This document shows, piece after piece, positions 18,341-27,008 of a DNA stretch of 64,000 nucleotides (its first letter is position 1; every line of letters starts with the position of its first letter). Source of the DNA: an uncultured Neptuniibacter sp. GTDB lineage: Bacteria > Pseudomonadota > Gammaproteobacteria > Pseudomonadales > Balneatricaceae. The position numbers were made by a program, and so were the translations under genes. A model generated the notes under the pieces. It was not told where the DNA came from, did no database searches, and was given only the letters and a program-made list of their open reading frames with translations. The stretch covers positions 307,717-371,716 of the forward strand of contig NZ_CANMIR010000003.1 in NCBI RefSeq assembly GCF_947498015.1, given 5' to 3'.

Positions 18341-19189
18341 ATGAATACCATTCTGATCACAGGCTGCTCTTCAGGCATTGGCTATTATTGTGCTAAAGCA
18401 CTCAAAGAAGAGGGCTACAAAGTCTTTGCGACTGCTAAGAAAGCAGAAGATGTTGCCAGACTGACAAATGAGGGCTTTTTAAGTACCCAGTTAGATCTGG
18501 ATAGCAGCCGCTCAATTCATGCTGCGATTAACTGGGTGTTATCACAGACAGATGGACGCCTAGATGCACTCTTCAATAATGGTGCCTACGGGCAGCCCGG
18601 TGCGGTCGAAGATCTCAGCCGTGAGGTACTCACAAAGCAATTTGAAACTAACCTGTTCGGTACCCACGAGCTTACCTGTGAAGTCATCAAGATCATGCGT
18701 GCACAGGGCCATGGAAGAATTATCCAAAACAGCTCGGTACTCGGACTGATCACTTTAAAATACCGTGGTGCGTACAACGCTTCCAAATTTGCTTTAGAGG
18801 GCTTAACTGACACGCTGCGTCAGGAGCTAACTGGCAGTAACATCTTTGTCAGCCTGATAGAACCCGGCCCGATTGAAAGTGATTTTCGTAAAAATGCGTA
18901 CAATGCTTTTCTCACCCATATCCCACAACAGGAAAGCTTCCACCGTCCGGTCTATGAAGCGGTCGAAAAGCGTTTAGCTAAACAGAGCGCTGAACGTAAA
19001 AATGATCCCTTTACCCTGGGACCCGAAGCCGTACTGAAACCGCTAAAGCATGCGTTGACCCACCCCCGCCCCAAGGCTCGCTACTATGTGACAACACCAA
19101 CCTGGATCTTCGCCCTGCTTAGGCGGATTCTACCCACCTGTCTGTTAGATAAAATCTTGCTCAAAATTTCTGATGACGAGAATAAGTAG
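18341..19189 (+). CDS. SDR-family oxidoreductase
   Basis: This 282-residue classical short-chain dehydrogenase has the nucleotide motif TGCSSGIG (8-15), NNGAYG in place of NNAG (about 86-91), the catalytic Ser in NSSVLG (about 131) and YxxxK in YNASK (about 146-150). The order and spacing match the family, resembling E. coli YbbO-like enzymes that use NADP(H). The substrate is unknown. It is divergent from pqqA and is followed by an enoyl-CoA hydratase-family gene 77 bases later on the same strand. Confidence 0.87.
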   Translation: MNTILITGCSSGIGYYCAKALKEEGYKVFATAKKAEDVARLTNEGFLSTQLDLDSSRSIHAAINWVLSQTDGRLDALFNNGAYGQPGAVEDLSREVLTKQFETNLFGTHELTCEVIKIMRAQGHGRIIQNSSVLGLITLKYRGAYNASKFALEGLTDTLRQELTGSNIFVSLIEPGPIESDFRKNAYNAFLTHIPQQESFHRPVYEAVEKRLAKQSAERKNDPFTLGPEAVLKPLKHALTHPRPKARYYVTTPTWIFALLRRILPTCLLDKILLKISDDENK

Positions 19190-19266
19190 CCTCAACCAAA
19201 AATAAGGGTATTCACTTATATCGTAATAACCTGTAGTCTGACCCAAAAAGAATAAGAAGGTTAATT

Positions 19267-20046
19267 ATGAGCGAAGCACTCCTGTTACGATCTGATAGCC
19301 AGGGTATCTGCACCCTGACACTTAATCGCAGCGATGCGTACAACGCCCTTTCAATGGAGTTGATGCAAGCCATCTCTACCGAACTTGATCAGATCAAAGA
19401 TGATATCGAAGTTCGCACCGTCATTATCAAAGGAGGTGGTAAGGGGTTCTGTGCTGGACACGACCTCAAGCAGATGATGGATGCTGGCGAAGAAGCCTAC
19501 TACCAATCCACATTTGAAACCTGCTCCGAGATGATGCAACGGATCATCAACCTTCCGATTCCCGTTATCGCCCAAGTACATGGTGTTGCGACTGCCGCGG
19601 GCTGCCAACTGGTTGCCAGTTGTGACATGGCGGTCTGTGCTGATAACGCTCGCTTTGCTACCCCCGGTGTGAATATTGGCCTGTTCTGCTCTACACCCAT
19701 GGTTGCGCTGACCCGAGCCCTTGCTCCTAAGCATGCTATGGAACTGCTGTTGACGGGAGATCTGATGAGCGCTGAACGGGCCACCGAGATCGGACTGGTG
19801 AATTGGTCGGTTGCAGCTGCAAAACTGGATCAGTTAACTCTTGAACTTGCAGAAAAAATTGCCAGCAAATCGCGTAAAACCCTATCAATTGGTAAGCAGG
19901 CGTTCTATCAGCAGACTCAGCAACCCTTAAGCGATGCTTATCAATACTGCAGCAAAGTGATGACAGATAATATGATGGAGAATGATGCTCAGGAAGGCAT
20001 CGATGCATTTATAGGTAAACGCAAACCGGTATGGTCGCACCGCTGA
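19267..20046 (+). CDS. Enoyl-CoA hydratase/isomerase family protein
   Basis: This 259-residue crotonase-fold protein has the oxyanion-hole segments KGFCAGHDLKQM (about 58-69) and HGVATAAGCQLVASCDMA (about 105-122). AAGAAGG lies six bases before the ATG. A canonical hydratase has two catalytic Glu residues; here Ala and Ser occupy parts of the usual second-Glu region, so hydratase activity is not assured. The strand ends with a clean terminator. Confidence 0.83.
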   Translation: MSEALLLRSDSQGICTLTLNRSDAYNALSMELMQAISTELDQIKDDIEVRTVIIKGGGKGFCAGHDLKQMMDAGEEAYYQSTFETCSEMMQRIINLPIPVIAQVHGVATAAGCQLVASCDMAVCADNARFATPGVNIGLFCSTPMVALTRALAPKHAMELLLTGDLMSAERATEIGLVNWSVAAAKLDQLTLELAEKIASKSRKTLSIGKQAFYQQTQQPLSDAYQYCSKVMTDNMMENDAQEGIDAFIGKRKPVWSHR

Positions 20047-20071
20047 AATAGATCAAACAACTAGACAAAAG

Positions 20072-20100
20072 AAAACCGCCTCATTTGAGGCGGTTTTTTT
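20072..20100. terminator. Intrinsic terminator after the enoyl-CoA hydratase gene
   Basis: AAAACCGCCTC and GAGGCGGTTTT pair around an ATTT loop and are followed by T residues on the plus strand. An A-rich flank on the other side makes it potentially bidirectional. Confidence 0.93.
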
Positions 20101-20120
20101 ATGGGTTAACCCAAAGCTTG

Positions 20121-20146
20121 AAAAAAAGGGCGACCCGAAGATCGCC
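20121..20146 (-). terminator. Intrinsic terminator of the acyl-CoA synthetase gene
   Basis: On the minus strand GGCGATC and GGTCGCC pair (one G-U) around a UUCG tetraloop, followed by CTTTTTTT. It lies 39 bases past the stop codon. Confidence 0.9.
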
Positions 20147-20184
20147 TGCACAGAGCTAAGGGTAATACACCGTTTCTGAGCTCG

Positions 20185-22077
20185 TTATTCAGAGATCAGA
20201 CCATTACGGGACATTACGTCCTCCATAACGGATAAACTTGTTGGATCATCGATAGTCGATGGTACGCTGTAATCCTGACCGTCAGCGATCTGACGCATCA
20301 GCTTACGCAGAATCTTACCGGAGCGAGTCTTCGGCAGACGATCGACAACGACCGCTTTCTTGAAGCATGCAACAGCACCAATCTCTTTACGTACCAGCGC
20401 TACCAGCTCAGATTCCAGCTGAGAATCTTCAATCTCGACACCGTTCTTCAACAGTACAAAACCAATCGGTTGCTGCCCCTTCAGAGGATCATTGATACCG
20501 ATCACGGCACACTCTGCAACCGCATCATGTCCTGCAACAATCTCTTCCATCTCACCAGTGGAGAGACGGTGACCTGCTACGTTGATCACATCATCGGTAC
20601 GGCCCATGATGAATACGTAACCGTCTTCATCTTTGTAACCACCGTCACCAGAGCAGTAGTAACCGGGGAAGTCAGACAGGTAACCCGTACGGAAGCGTTC
20701 GAAATCACCCCAGACTGTTGGTAGGCAGCTTGGAGGCAGTGGCAGCTTGATCGCAATAGAGCCCTGCTCACCAGCTGGCACTTCATTACCTTCAGGGTCC
20801 AGAATCTGAACATTGAAGCCAGAGATTGGAACTGTCGCAGAACCGGCTTTCGGCTCCAGAGTCTCGATACCAGTCATGTTACCGCAGATAGCCCAACCGG
20901 TTTCAGTCTGCCACCAGTGGTCGATAACTGGCTTGCCAGTCGTTTCCATAGTCCAGTGGTAAGTTGGGGGATCAAGGCGTTCACCCGCCATAAAGATCGC
21001 CTGCAGATTAGACAGGTCATAGTTCTTCAGCAGCTCGCCATTTGGATCTTCTTTCTTGATCGCACGGAACGCAGTTGGAGCAGAGAACAGCACTTTTGCA
21101 TTGTACTCTTCACATACACGCCAGAACGCACCCGCATCAGGTGTGCGAACAGGCTTGCCTTCATAAACAATCGTAGTGCAGCCGGCCAGCAATGGTCCGT
21201 AAACAATATAGGAGTGGCCTACAACCCAACCTACATCAGAGGCTGCCCAGAAAACATCACCAGGCTTAACGTTGTATACAGACTTCATGGAGTATTTCAT
21301 CGCAACAGCGTGACCGCCGTTATCACGAACAACACCCTTCGGCTTACCTGTCGTACCAGAAGTGTACAGAATATAAAGAGGATCAGTACCTTTAACAGGC
21401 ACACAATCCGCAGGTTCCGCTGTCGCCATCGCTTCAACCCAATCGATATCACGACCGTCGATCATGCTCGCTTTTGCTTCAGGACGCTGGAAAACTACGC
21501 AAGCAGATGGTTTGTGCGCAGACTTTTCAATCGCCTGGTCAAGCATTGGCTTGTACTCAATCACTTTCGCAATCTCAATGCCGCAAGAAGCCGAAACAAT
21601 CACTTTAGGCTCAGCATCATCAATACGTACAGCCAGCTCATGCGGTGCGAAACCACCAAATACAACAGAATGGATCGCCCCCAGACGAGCAACCGCCAAC
21701 ATAGCAACCAGAGCTTCAGGAATCATCGGCATGTAGATGACAACACGGTCGCCCTTTTCAACGCCCTGCGCTTTCAAAACACCTGCAAACTTTGCAACAT
21801 CATCACGCAGTTCACGGTAGGTAATTTTACGCTTCTGGTTAGTAACAGGAGAGTCGTAGATGATGGCATCGTTATCTGCCAAACCATTTTCAACATGGTA
21901 ATCGAGCGCCAGGTAAGCGGTGTTCAGCTCACCGTCAGCAAACCAACGATCAATCCCATTCTCATCTTTAGATAGGATATTTTCTGGCTTCTTGAACCAC
22001 TGCAGATCTTGAGCTTTCTCACCCCAGAACTGTTCTGGTGTTTCAATCGATTTAGAATACTCTGCTTGATAGGACAT
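20185..22077 (-). CDS. prpE: Propionyl-CoA synthetase (PrpE-type acyl-CoA synthetase)
   Basis: This 630-residue AMP-forming acyl-CoA synthetase has the ATP/AMP signature YTSGTTGKPKGVV (about 240-252), the WWQTETGW motif (about 390-397) and the C-terminal lysine motif PKTRSGKILRK (about 583-593). The segment SASCGIEIAKVIEYKPMLD is typical of PrpE rather than Acs. It activates propionate, or possibly acetate, to the CoA ester. It is monocistronic. A perfect 14-bp palindrome lies about 210 bases upstream. Confidence 0.88.
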   Translation of the reverse strand: MSYQAEYSKSIETPEQFWGEKAQDLQWFKKPENILSKDENGIDRWFADGELNTAYLALDYHVENGLADNDAIIYDSPVTNQKRKITYRELRDDVAKFAGVLKAQGVEKGDRVVIYMPMIPEALVAMLAVARLGAIHSVVFGGFAPHELAVRIDDAEPKVIVSASCGIEIAKVIEYKPMLDQAIEKSAHKPSACVVFQRPEAKASMIDGRDIDWVEAMATAEPADCVPVKGTDPLYILYTSGTTGKPKGVVRDNGGHAVAMKYSMKSVYNVKPGDVFWAASDVGWVVGHSYIVYGPLLAGCTTIVYEGKPVRTPDAGAFWRVCEEYNAKVLFSAPTAFRAIKKEDPNGELLKNYDLSNLQAIFMAGERLDPPTYHWTMETTGKPVIDHWWQTETGWAICGNMTGIETLEPKAGSATVPISGFNVQILDPEGNEVPAGEQGSIAIKLPLPPSCLPTVWGDFERFRTGYLSDFPGYYCSGDGGYKDEDGYVFIMGRTDDVINVAGHRLSTGEMEEIVAGHDAVAECAVIGINDPLKGQQPIGFVLLKNGVEIEDSQLESELVALVRKEIGAVACFKKAVVVDRLPKTRSGKILRKLMRQIADGQDYSVPSTIDDPTSLSVMEDVMSRNGLISE

Positions 22078-22447
22078 GTGCTTAGGCCCTTTGCTTGTAA
22101 GTTAACGGTCGGTTGTCCCAAGGGAAAGTTTATTATTATTGTAGACACTTTCCTCAATGTGTTGACACACTCTAACCGACTTAAAAGCAGATTTATCTAC
22201 TACAAAAGGTTTATATGCAACTGCAACAAGCCCTTAAGCATGATTAAAACCCTCTTTAAACTACTGTATTTACACGCCCTCCAGACAAGATTGTCGACAA
22301 TCCTAAGGTTTTCTTATTAAACCAAAGAATAATTCAAAGCTGATTTAGATCATTATTTCAGAGAACATGAAGGGGTAAATAACTCGAAGGGAGGAGATGG
22401 CAACGCACAAAGCGCTGCCAAAAAGAGGGATGATAAAACGAAACCAA
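22078..22447. other. Intergenic region between prpE and murB
   Basis: These 370 AT-rich bases separate prpE from the end of murB. No gene is supported. The main visible element is the palindrome GATTGTCGACAATC at 22289-22302. Confidence 0.5.
22289..22302. promoter_or_regulatory. Perfect palindrome upstream of prpE
   Basis: GATTGTCGACAATC is a perfect 14-base dyad about 212 bases upstream of the prpE start. Its TTGTCGACAA core resembles operators of GntR-family regulators. No cognate regulator gene is nearby. Confidence 0.4.
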
Positions 22448-23476
22448 TCAGCGATGAGGGTAGATGCGGGGCTCCATCTCTAAACTGACATTGAATTTTT
22501 CAGACACTGAAGCCTTGATGCGATCGGCTAGCGCTAACAGCTCAGTCGCACTCCCAGCACCAAAATGAACCAGTACCAGCGCCTGTTTTTCATACACACC
22601 TACAGCACCGTCACGATAACCTTTCCAACCAGCTTTATCGATCATCCAGCCCGCTGCAAGTTTAAAATGACCGGGTTTATCAGCGTATGCGACTAAATCA
22701 GGAAATGACGCCTTGAGCGCTTGGAACTGCGCTTCCGGCACCACTGGGTTTTCAAAAAAACTGCCTGCGTTCCCGAGCTCACTCGGTACTGGTAACTTCT
22801 GTTTCCTAACCTCACAGACCGCCGTATAGACCTGATGGGCTGTAGGGTGTTCTACGCCCTGATCTGACAGATAATCCGTCAGTCCCTTATAACTAAGGTT
22901 TGGTGTAAAAATGGAGCTCAAGTTAAACCGCACACGCCAGATGATATAACGACCCTTTTCAGAACTCTTAAATATGCTGTTACGGTAGCTAAACTGACAC
23001 TGCTCGGCACTAATCTGGACCAACTCGCCTGTTTCGCGGTCATAGGCGGTCAGGCTATGGAAGCAATCAGCCAGCTCAACACCATAGGCACCAATATTCT
23101 GGACAGGTGCAGCGCCCACGGAGCCGGGAATCAACGCGAGATTTTCCAGTCCATGCAGCCCCATCTCCAGCAGATGACTCACAAACCCATGCCAATTCTC
23201 ACCAGCTCCCACTTCAACAATCGCCTGATCTTCATCATCAGCCAGGACATTGATTCCGCTAGTAGCAACATTGATCACTGCACCAGGCAGTTCATCATGA
23301 AGCACCAAGTTGCTTCCACCACCAATAATAAGCAGAGGCCATTTATTCTCGACAACCTCATTTAGTGCATCATGTAGCTGACCAACCTCAGTCACCTGCA
23401 AGAAACGTTCTGCAGTCACTTTGAATCCGAGACTGTTATAGGCTGAAAGATCAGCATTTCTATTCCATGCAACCAA
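22448..23476 (-). CDS. murB: UDP-N-acetylenolpyruvoylglucosamine reductase MurB
   Basis: This 342-residue FAD enzyme reduces the enolpyruvyl group to give UDP-MurNAc in peptidoglycan synthesis. FAD-binding segments are PLLIIGGGSNLVL (about 53-65) and IPGSVGAAPVQNIGAYG (about 116-132). The catalytic Ser is in LGNAGSFFENP. Length fits type I MurB as in E. coli. It is the last gene of the comEC-murB operon and starts two bases after the phosphatase stop. Confidence 0.97.
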   Translation of the reverse strand: MVAWNRNADLSAYNSLGFKVTAERFLQVTEVGQLHDALNEVVENKWPLLIIGGGSNLVLHDELPGAVINVATSGINVLADDEDQAIVEVGAGENWHGFVSHLLEMGLHGLENLALIPGSVGAAPVQNIGAYGVELADCFHSLTAYDRETGELVQISAEQCQFSYRNSIFKSSEKGRYIIWRVRFNLSSIFTPNLSYKGLTDYLSDQGVEHPTAHQVYTAVCEVRKQKLPVPSELGNAGSFFENPVVPEAQFQALKASFPDLVAYADKPGHFKLAAGWMIDKAGWKGYRDGAVGVYEKQALVLVHFGAGSATELLALADRIKASVSEKFNVSLEMEPRIYPHR

Positions 23477-23478
23477 TG

Positions 23479-23955
23479 CTAAAGCCCTTTTTTTATATGC
23501 TGGAGCAAGCCAAAAGATGCTGATTCGACCAGATCTAAAACATGCTCAAATCCTGCTGCCCCACCATAATAGGGATCAGGCACTTCATCTTCCTGCATCT
23601 CTGAAAAATCCAGAAACAGGCCTAGATGGCCCTGGTAACCAGCCGGTTGAATCGCTTTAAGATTTGAAAGATTTTCAAAGTCCATCGCCAGAATATAATC
23701 AAACTCTGAGAAATCAGCGATGATCGCCTGGCGTGCCCTGAGCACACTTAGATCATACTCCCGCTGCTTTGCCGCTTCGGTTGAACGACGATCCGGCGGA
23801 TTGCCTACATGATAAGCAGCGGTGCCAGCCGAATCGACGACAATATGATCCTCCAACCCCTGCTGCTCAACCATTTTCTGAAACACGCCATGTGCGGTTG
23901 GAGAGCGACAGATGTTACCAAGACAGACAAACAGTACTTTTACCATCTGACTCAA
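23479..23955 (-). CDS. Low-molecular-weight protein-tyrosine phosphatase
   Basis: This 158-residue cytoplasmic phosphatase has the P-loop [12 protein letters not shown] (about 10-21: nucleophile Cys, then Arg) and the general-acid Asp in PDPYYGG (about 126-132). It has a 4-base overlap with kdsB. A second in-frame Met three residues in is an alternative start. Its target here is unknown. Confidence 0.93.
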   Translation of the reverse strand: MSQMVKVLFVCLGNICRSPTAHGVFQKMVEQQGLEDHIVVDSAGTAAYHVGNPPDRRSTEAAKQREYDLSVLRARQAIIADFSEFDYILAMDFENLSNLKAIQPAGYQGHLGLFLDFSEMQEDEVPDPYYGGAAGFEHVLDLVESASFGLLQHIKKGL

Positions 23956-24722
23956 CTACCCTGCTCTAAAAATGCCCGCAGACGTTCAAGATCTTCTGGC
24001 GTATCAACACCTGCAGGCGGTTGTTCGTCAGCCTCAGCCACATGGATGCGAGCACCGTTCCACATCGCTCTTAACTGTTCAAGACATTCTGTTTCTTCAA
24101 TCGGGGCGGGTGGCCATTTCACAAAATCGTTTAACAGTTTAACCCGGTATGCATAGATACCGATGTGCCGCTGCCAGCTATACCCTTCAGGCATCACAGA
24201 CTGACCCTGCTCAGCTGAAAAACTATTTCGCGGCCATGGGATCGGAGCACGGCTGAAGTACAGTGCCATACCACGGGTATCATTAACCACTTTTACAACG
24301 TTAGGGTTGAGCAAGCTCTCGATATCATTAATAGGCTCACTGAGGGTCGAGATACTCGCTTCCGGTTCTGCGATCAGGTTATGCGCAACCTGATTGATAA
24401 TCCTTGCCGGTACAAGGGGTTCATCACCTTGTACATTGACAACGATATCATCAGCATAATACCCTAGATCACTGACAACCTGCTGTAAACGGTCAGTTCC
24501 AGAGGGGTGGTCAGAGGAGGTCATGCAGACCTCTGCACCAAACTGCTGCGCTACCTCGGCGATCCGTTCATCATCAGTGGCGATCAACACTCGATCAGCC
24601 TCGCTTTCACAGGCTCGTTCATAAACATGCTGAACCATAGGCTTGCCCTGAAGGTCCGCCAACGGCTTACCCGGAAAACGTGTTGAAGCGTATCGCGCGG
24701 GGATAATGACAGAAAAACCCAT
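23952..24722 (-). CDS. kdsB: 3-deoxy-manno-octulosonate cytidylyltransferase KdsB
   Basis: This 256-residue enzyme activates Kdo as CMP-Kdo for the lipopolysaccharide inner core. The N-terminal nucleotidyltransferase motif is [15 protein letters not shown] (7-21), and VQGDEPLV (about 99-106) binds metal. It sits 9 bases after the Trm112-like gene in an operon with lpxK, so two lipid A/core steps are co-expressed. Confidence 0.97.
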   Translation of the reverse strand: MGFSVIIPARYASTRFPGKPLADLQGKPMVQHVYERACESEADRVLIATDDERIAEVAQQFGAEVCMTSSDHPSGTDRLQQVVSDLGYYADDIVVNVQGDEPLVPARIINQVAHNLIAEPEASISTLSEPINDIESLLNPNVVKVVNDTRGMALYFSRAPIPWPRNSFSAEQGQSVMPEGYSWQRHIGIYAYRVKLLNDFVKWPPAPIEETECLEQLRAMWNGARIHVAEADEQPPAGVDTPEDLERLRAFLEQGS

Positions 24723-24731
24723 AATAGCCTC

Positions 24732-24917
24732 TTACTTCTTCTCTCGTTCTTCAGCTGTCAGTTCTCGCGCTTCAGTTTCCAGAAGTACGGGAATATCATC
24801 ACGGATCGGGTAGGCCAAGCCACTCGCTGTAGAGATAAGTTCATTGGTCTCTTCATTAAGCTCCAGCGGCGTTTTCGTCACAGGACACACCAGGATATCC
24901 AATAATTTCTTATCCAT
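24732..24917 (-). CDS. ycaR: Trm112/YcaR-family small protein
   Basis: This 61-residue protein has the family start [18 protein letters not shown] and central [14 protein letters not shown]. Only one of the usual zinc-site cysteines remains, as in many bacterial members. It overlaps lpxK by 8 bases and sits between lpxK and kdsB, a position conserved in gammaproteobacteria. Its function is unclear. Confidence 0.9.
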   Translation of the reverse strand: MDKKLLDILVCPVTKTPLELNEETNELISTASGLAYPIRDDIPVLLETEARELTAEEREKK

Positions 24918-25923
24918 TTTGTTTCATACCTTTTTGTTTATATATATCCGCCAGCTTAGCTAAAAGCTGCCGTTCAAAATCTTCAGGAAGCTGTGCTTCA
25001 ACTTCCAGATACCATGCATTCTTCAACGCGGGTTCTGTGATTTTAACAGCGTCTTTCTCTGTCATCAGTACCGGTAGGTTATCATCAAACCTAAAATCCT
25101 CTTCACTGTAGTGATAATGATCAGGTTTAGCGTGTTCAATCACCTTGATCGAAAATTGCATTTTCAGCAGATCGAAAAAACGCTGCGGATTGCCTATCCC
25201 GGCAACCGCATGAGCCGAGGTGTTGTTAAATGCGTTTAGCGATTTGGTCTCGGGACCGGTACAAGATTTAAATACAGAGGGCACTAACTGCATCACCGCC
25301 ACCTCCTCCACCGGAAACGGAAGATTATATCCATCACCATTGACGACCACATAATCTACCTGAGCCAGTCGATCTGGCCCTTCACGCAGCGGTCCTGCAG
25401 GCATAATAGCCCCATTTCCCAGCCCTCGACGGGCATCGATCAGGCTGATTTCAATATCCCGCCCTAACCTATAATGCTGTAATCCATCATCGCTGATAAT
25501 CAGATCACAATCATAATGTGACAGCAGATATTGCGCTGCAAAAACTCGATCTGATCCGATGATCACCGGACAGTGACAACGCTTATACAACAGGTAAGGT
25601 TCATCACCTGCTTCTATCGGACTCTCAGCTTTTGAGACATCAAAGGGATAATGTGGCGCCTGACTTTTATACCCTCTGCTGATAATTCCAGGCTTGTACC
25701 CTTGTGATATTAAAAGGGGGATCAGATAGGTGGTAAAAGGGGTTTTCCCTGTCCCTCCCACGCTGATATTACCAACGATAATGACGGGTACAGGAGCACA
25801 CCACTGCTGTTTAAGGTCTTTCCTCTGCTTTCGTTGTGAGAGGAAACGGTAGAGCGCGGCGAGCGGTTTCAGATAACAGGGCGCAGGTCGATCAGCATAC
25901 CAGCGCCGCTCAAGCCAGTTCAT
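24910..25923 (-). CDS. lpxK: Tetraacyldisaccharide 4'-kinase LpxK
   Basis: This 337-residue inner-membrane-associated kinase phosphorylates the lipid A disaccharide at the 4' position. The P-loop [12 protein letters not shown] (about 52-63) and [10 protein letters not shown] (about 144-153) are diagnostic. It overlaps exbD by 4 bases and the Trm112-like gene by 8, so translation is coupled. Confidence 0.97.
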   Translation of the reverse strand: MNWLERRWYADRPAPCYLKPLAALYRFLSQRKQRKDLKQQWCAPVPVIIVGNISVGGTGKTPFTTYLIPLLISQGYKPGIISRGYKSQAPHYPFDVSKAESPIEAGDEPYLLYKRCHCPVIIGSDRVFAAQYLLSHYDCDLIISDDGLQHYRLGRDIEISLIDARRGLGNGAIMPAGPLREGPDRLAQVDYVVVNGDGYNLPFPVEEVAVMQLVPSVFKSCTGPETKSLNAFNNTSAHAVAGIGNPQRFFDLLKMQFSIKVIEHAKPDHYHYSEEDFRFDDNLPVLMTEKDAVKITEPALKNAWYLEVEAQLPEDFERQLLAKLADIYKQKGMKQNG

Positions 25924-26339
25924 TCAGCATCCGGTTCCTGAGTGGTGATACTCAGCTTATCGAACCCCAACTTACCAGAAACATCCATAGCCGTTACAAC
26001 CGCCTGATGAGGGGTTTTTGCATCAGCCGTGATAATCAATGGCAGATCTCGTTTTTCCCCTGCCAACTCTTTCAGAGCTCGACGTAAAGTTTCAGCCTGA
26101 CTATTAACCAGAGGCTTACCGTTAACGCTGTAATTGCCCTCATCGGAGATGACAATTTCGAGAATAAGTTCATCTGTTACTGTAGTCGATCCTGACGCTT
26201 CCGGCAGATCGACCTCAAGATGCGTCTCTTTGGTAAACGTAGTCGATACCATGAAGAAGATAAGCAGCAAAAACACCACATCGATTAGTGGTGTCAGATT
26301 AACATTGACCTCTTCCTGACGCTGACGGGGAAAATTCAC
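25920..26339 (-). CDS. exbD: Biopolymer transport protein ExbD
   Basis: This 139-residue protein has one N-terminal membrane helix (about 15-35) with the proton-conducting Asp in LIDVVFLLLIFFM, followed by a periplasmic domain. With ExbB it powers TonB. The TonB and TonB-dependent receptor at 9375-12515 are plausible users. The 4-base overlap with lpxK matches the Pseudomonas arrangement. Confidence 0.93.
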   Translation of the reverse strand: MNFPRQRQEEVNVNLTPLIDVVFLLLIFFMVSTTFTKETHLEVDLPEASGSTTVTDELILEIVISDEGNYSVNGKPLVNSQAETLRRALKELAGEKRDLPLIITADAKTPHQAVVTAMDVSGKLGFDKLSITTQEPDAE

Positions 26340-26351
26340 AATGAGACTCCG

Positions 26352-27008
26352 TTATTCAACGTCAATATCACGTTCGCCATGCATAACTTCGATCAACTTC
26401 ACGGTTTCCTGCTCCATCGTCACGACCAAAGAATCGATGCGGCGCTGGAAGAAACGGTGAAAAATTAAAGCGGGGATCGCCACGGTCAGGCCAGCAGCCG
26501 TTGTTATCAGGGCTTCAGATATACCACCTGCCAACACGTTCGCGTTTCCAGTTCCCTGAATCATGATCTCATTAAACACTTTGATCATGCCGATCACAGT
26601 GCCCAGCAAACCCAGGAGTGGTGTGATCGCAGCGATTGTTCCCAGAGGATTAAGAAAACGTTCCAGATCATGAACCACCTGCCCTGCAGTTTCCTGAATA
26701 CTCTCTTTCATGATCTCTCGACCATGCGATGCATTATTCAAACCTGCAACCAGGATCTGGCCCAGAGGGCTCCCTCTCTTTAGATCACTTAAGCGTTCAG
26801 CCGTAATGTTTCTCTGTTTGATCAGCGTCCACACTTCAGCTAATAAGCCCGGAGGCGCTATTCTGCTTGGGCGAAGCGTCCAAAGGCGCTCAAGACAGAT
26901 CGCCATAACCAATACAGAACAAGCTACGATTGGAATCATTAACCAACCGCCGGATTGTAAAAGCTCAAACACAGTAATTTCTCCTTTAACTGCGCGGTAC
27001 TCTATCAC
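26352..27008 (-). CDS. exbB: Biopolymer transport protein ExbB (MotA/TolQ/ExbB family)
   Basis: This 218-residue protein has three membrane helices (about 16-36, 120-145, 165-188). The conserved LGLLGTVIGMI and ALITTAAGLTVAIPAL segments belong to the MotA/TolQ/ExbB proton channel family. It overlaps comEC by 4 bases and precedes exbD by 12. Confidence 0.93.
   Translation of the reverse strand: MIEYRAVKGEITVFELLQSGGWLMIPIVACSVLVMAICLERLWTLRPSRIAPPGLLAEVWTLIKQRNITAERLSDLKRGSPLGQILVAGLNNASHGREIMKESIQETAGQVVHDLERFLNPLGTIAAITPLLGLLGTVIGMIKVFNEIMIQGTGNANVLAGGISEALITTAAGLTVAIPALIFHRFFQRRIDSLVVTMEQETVKLIEVMHGERDIDVE

Noticed and set aside
20917..21975. A 352-residue open frame on the plus strand, antisense to prpE
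   Set aside because: It lies wholly within prpE, has no family-like motifs, is rich in Arg/Asn/Thr as expected from reverse codons, and PrpE is certain.
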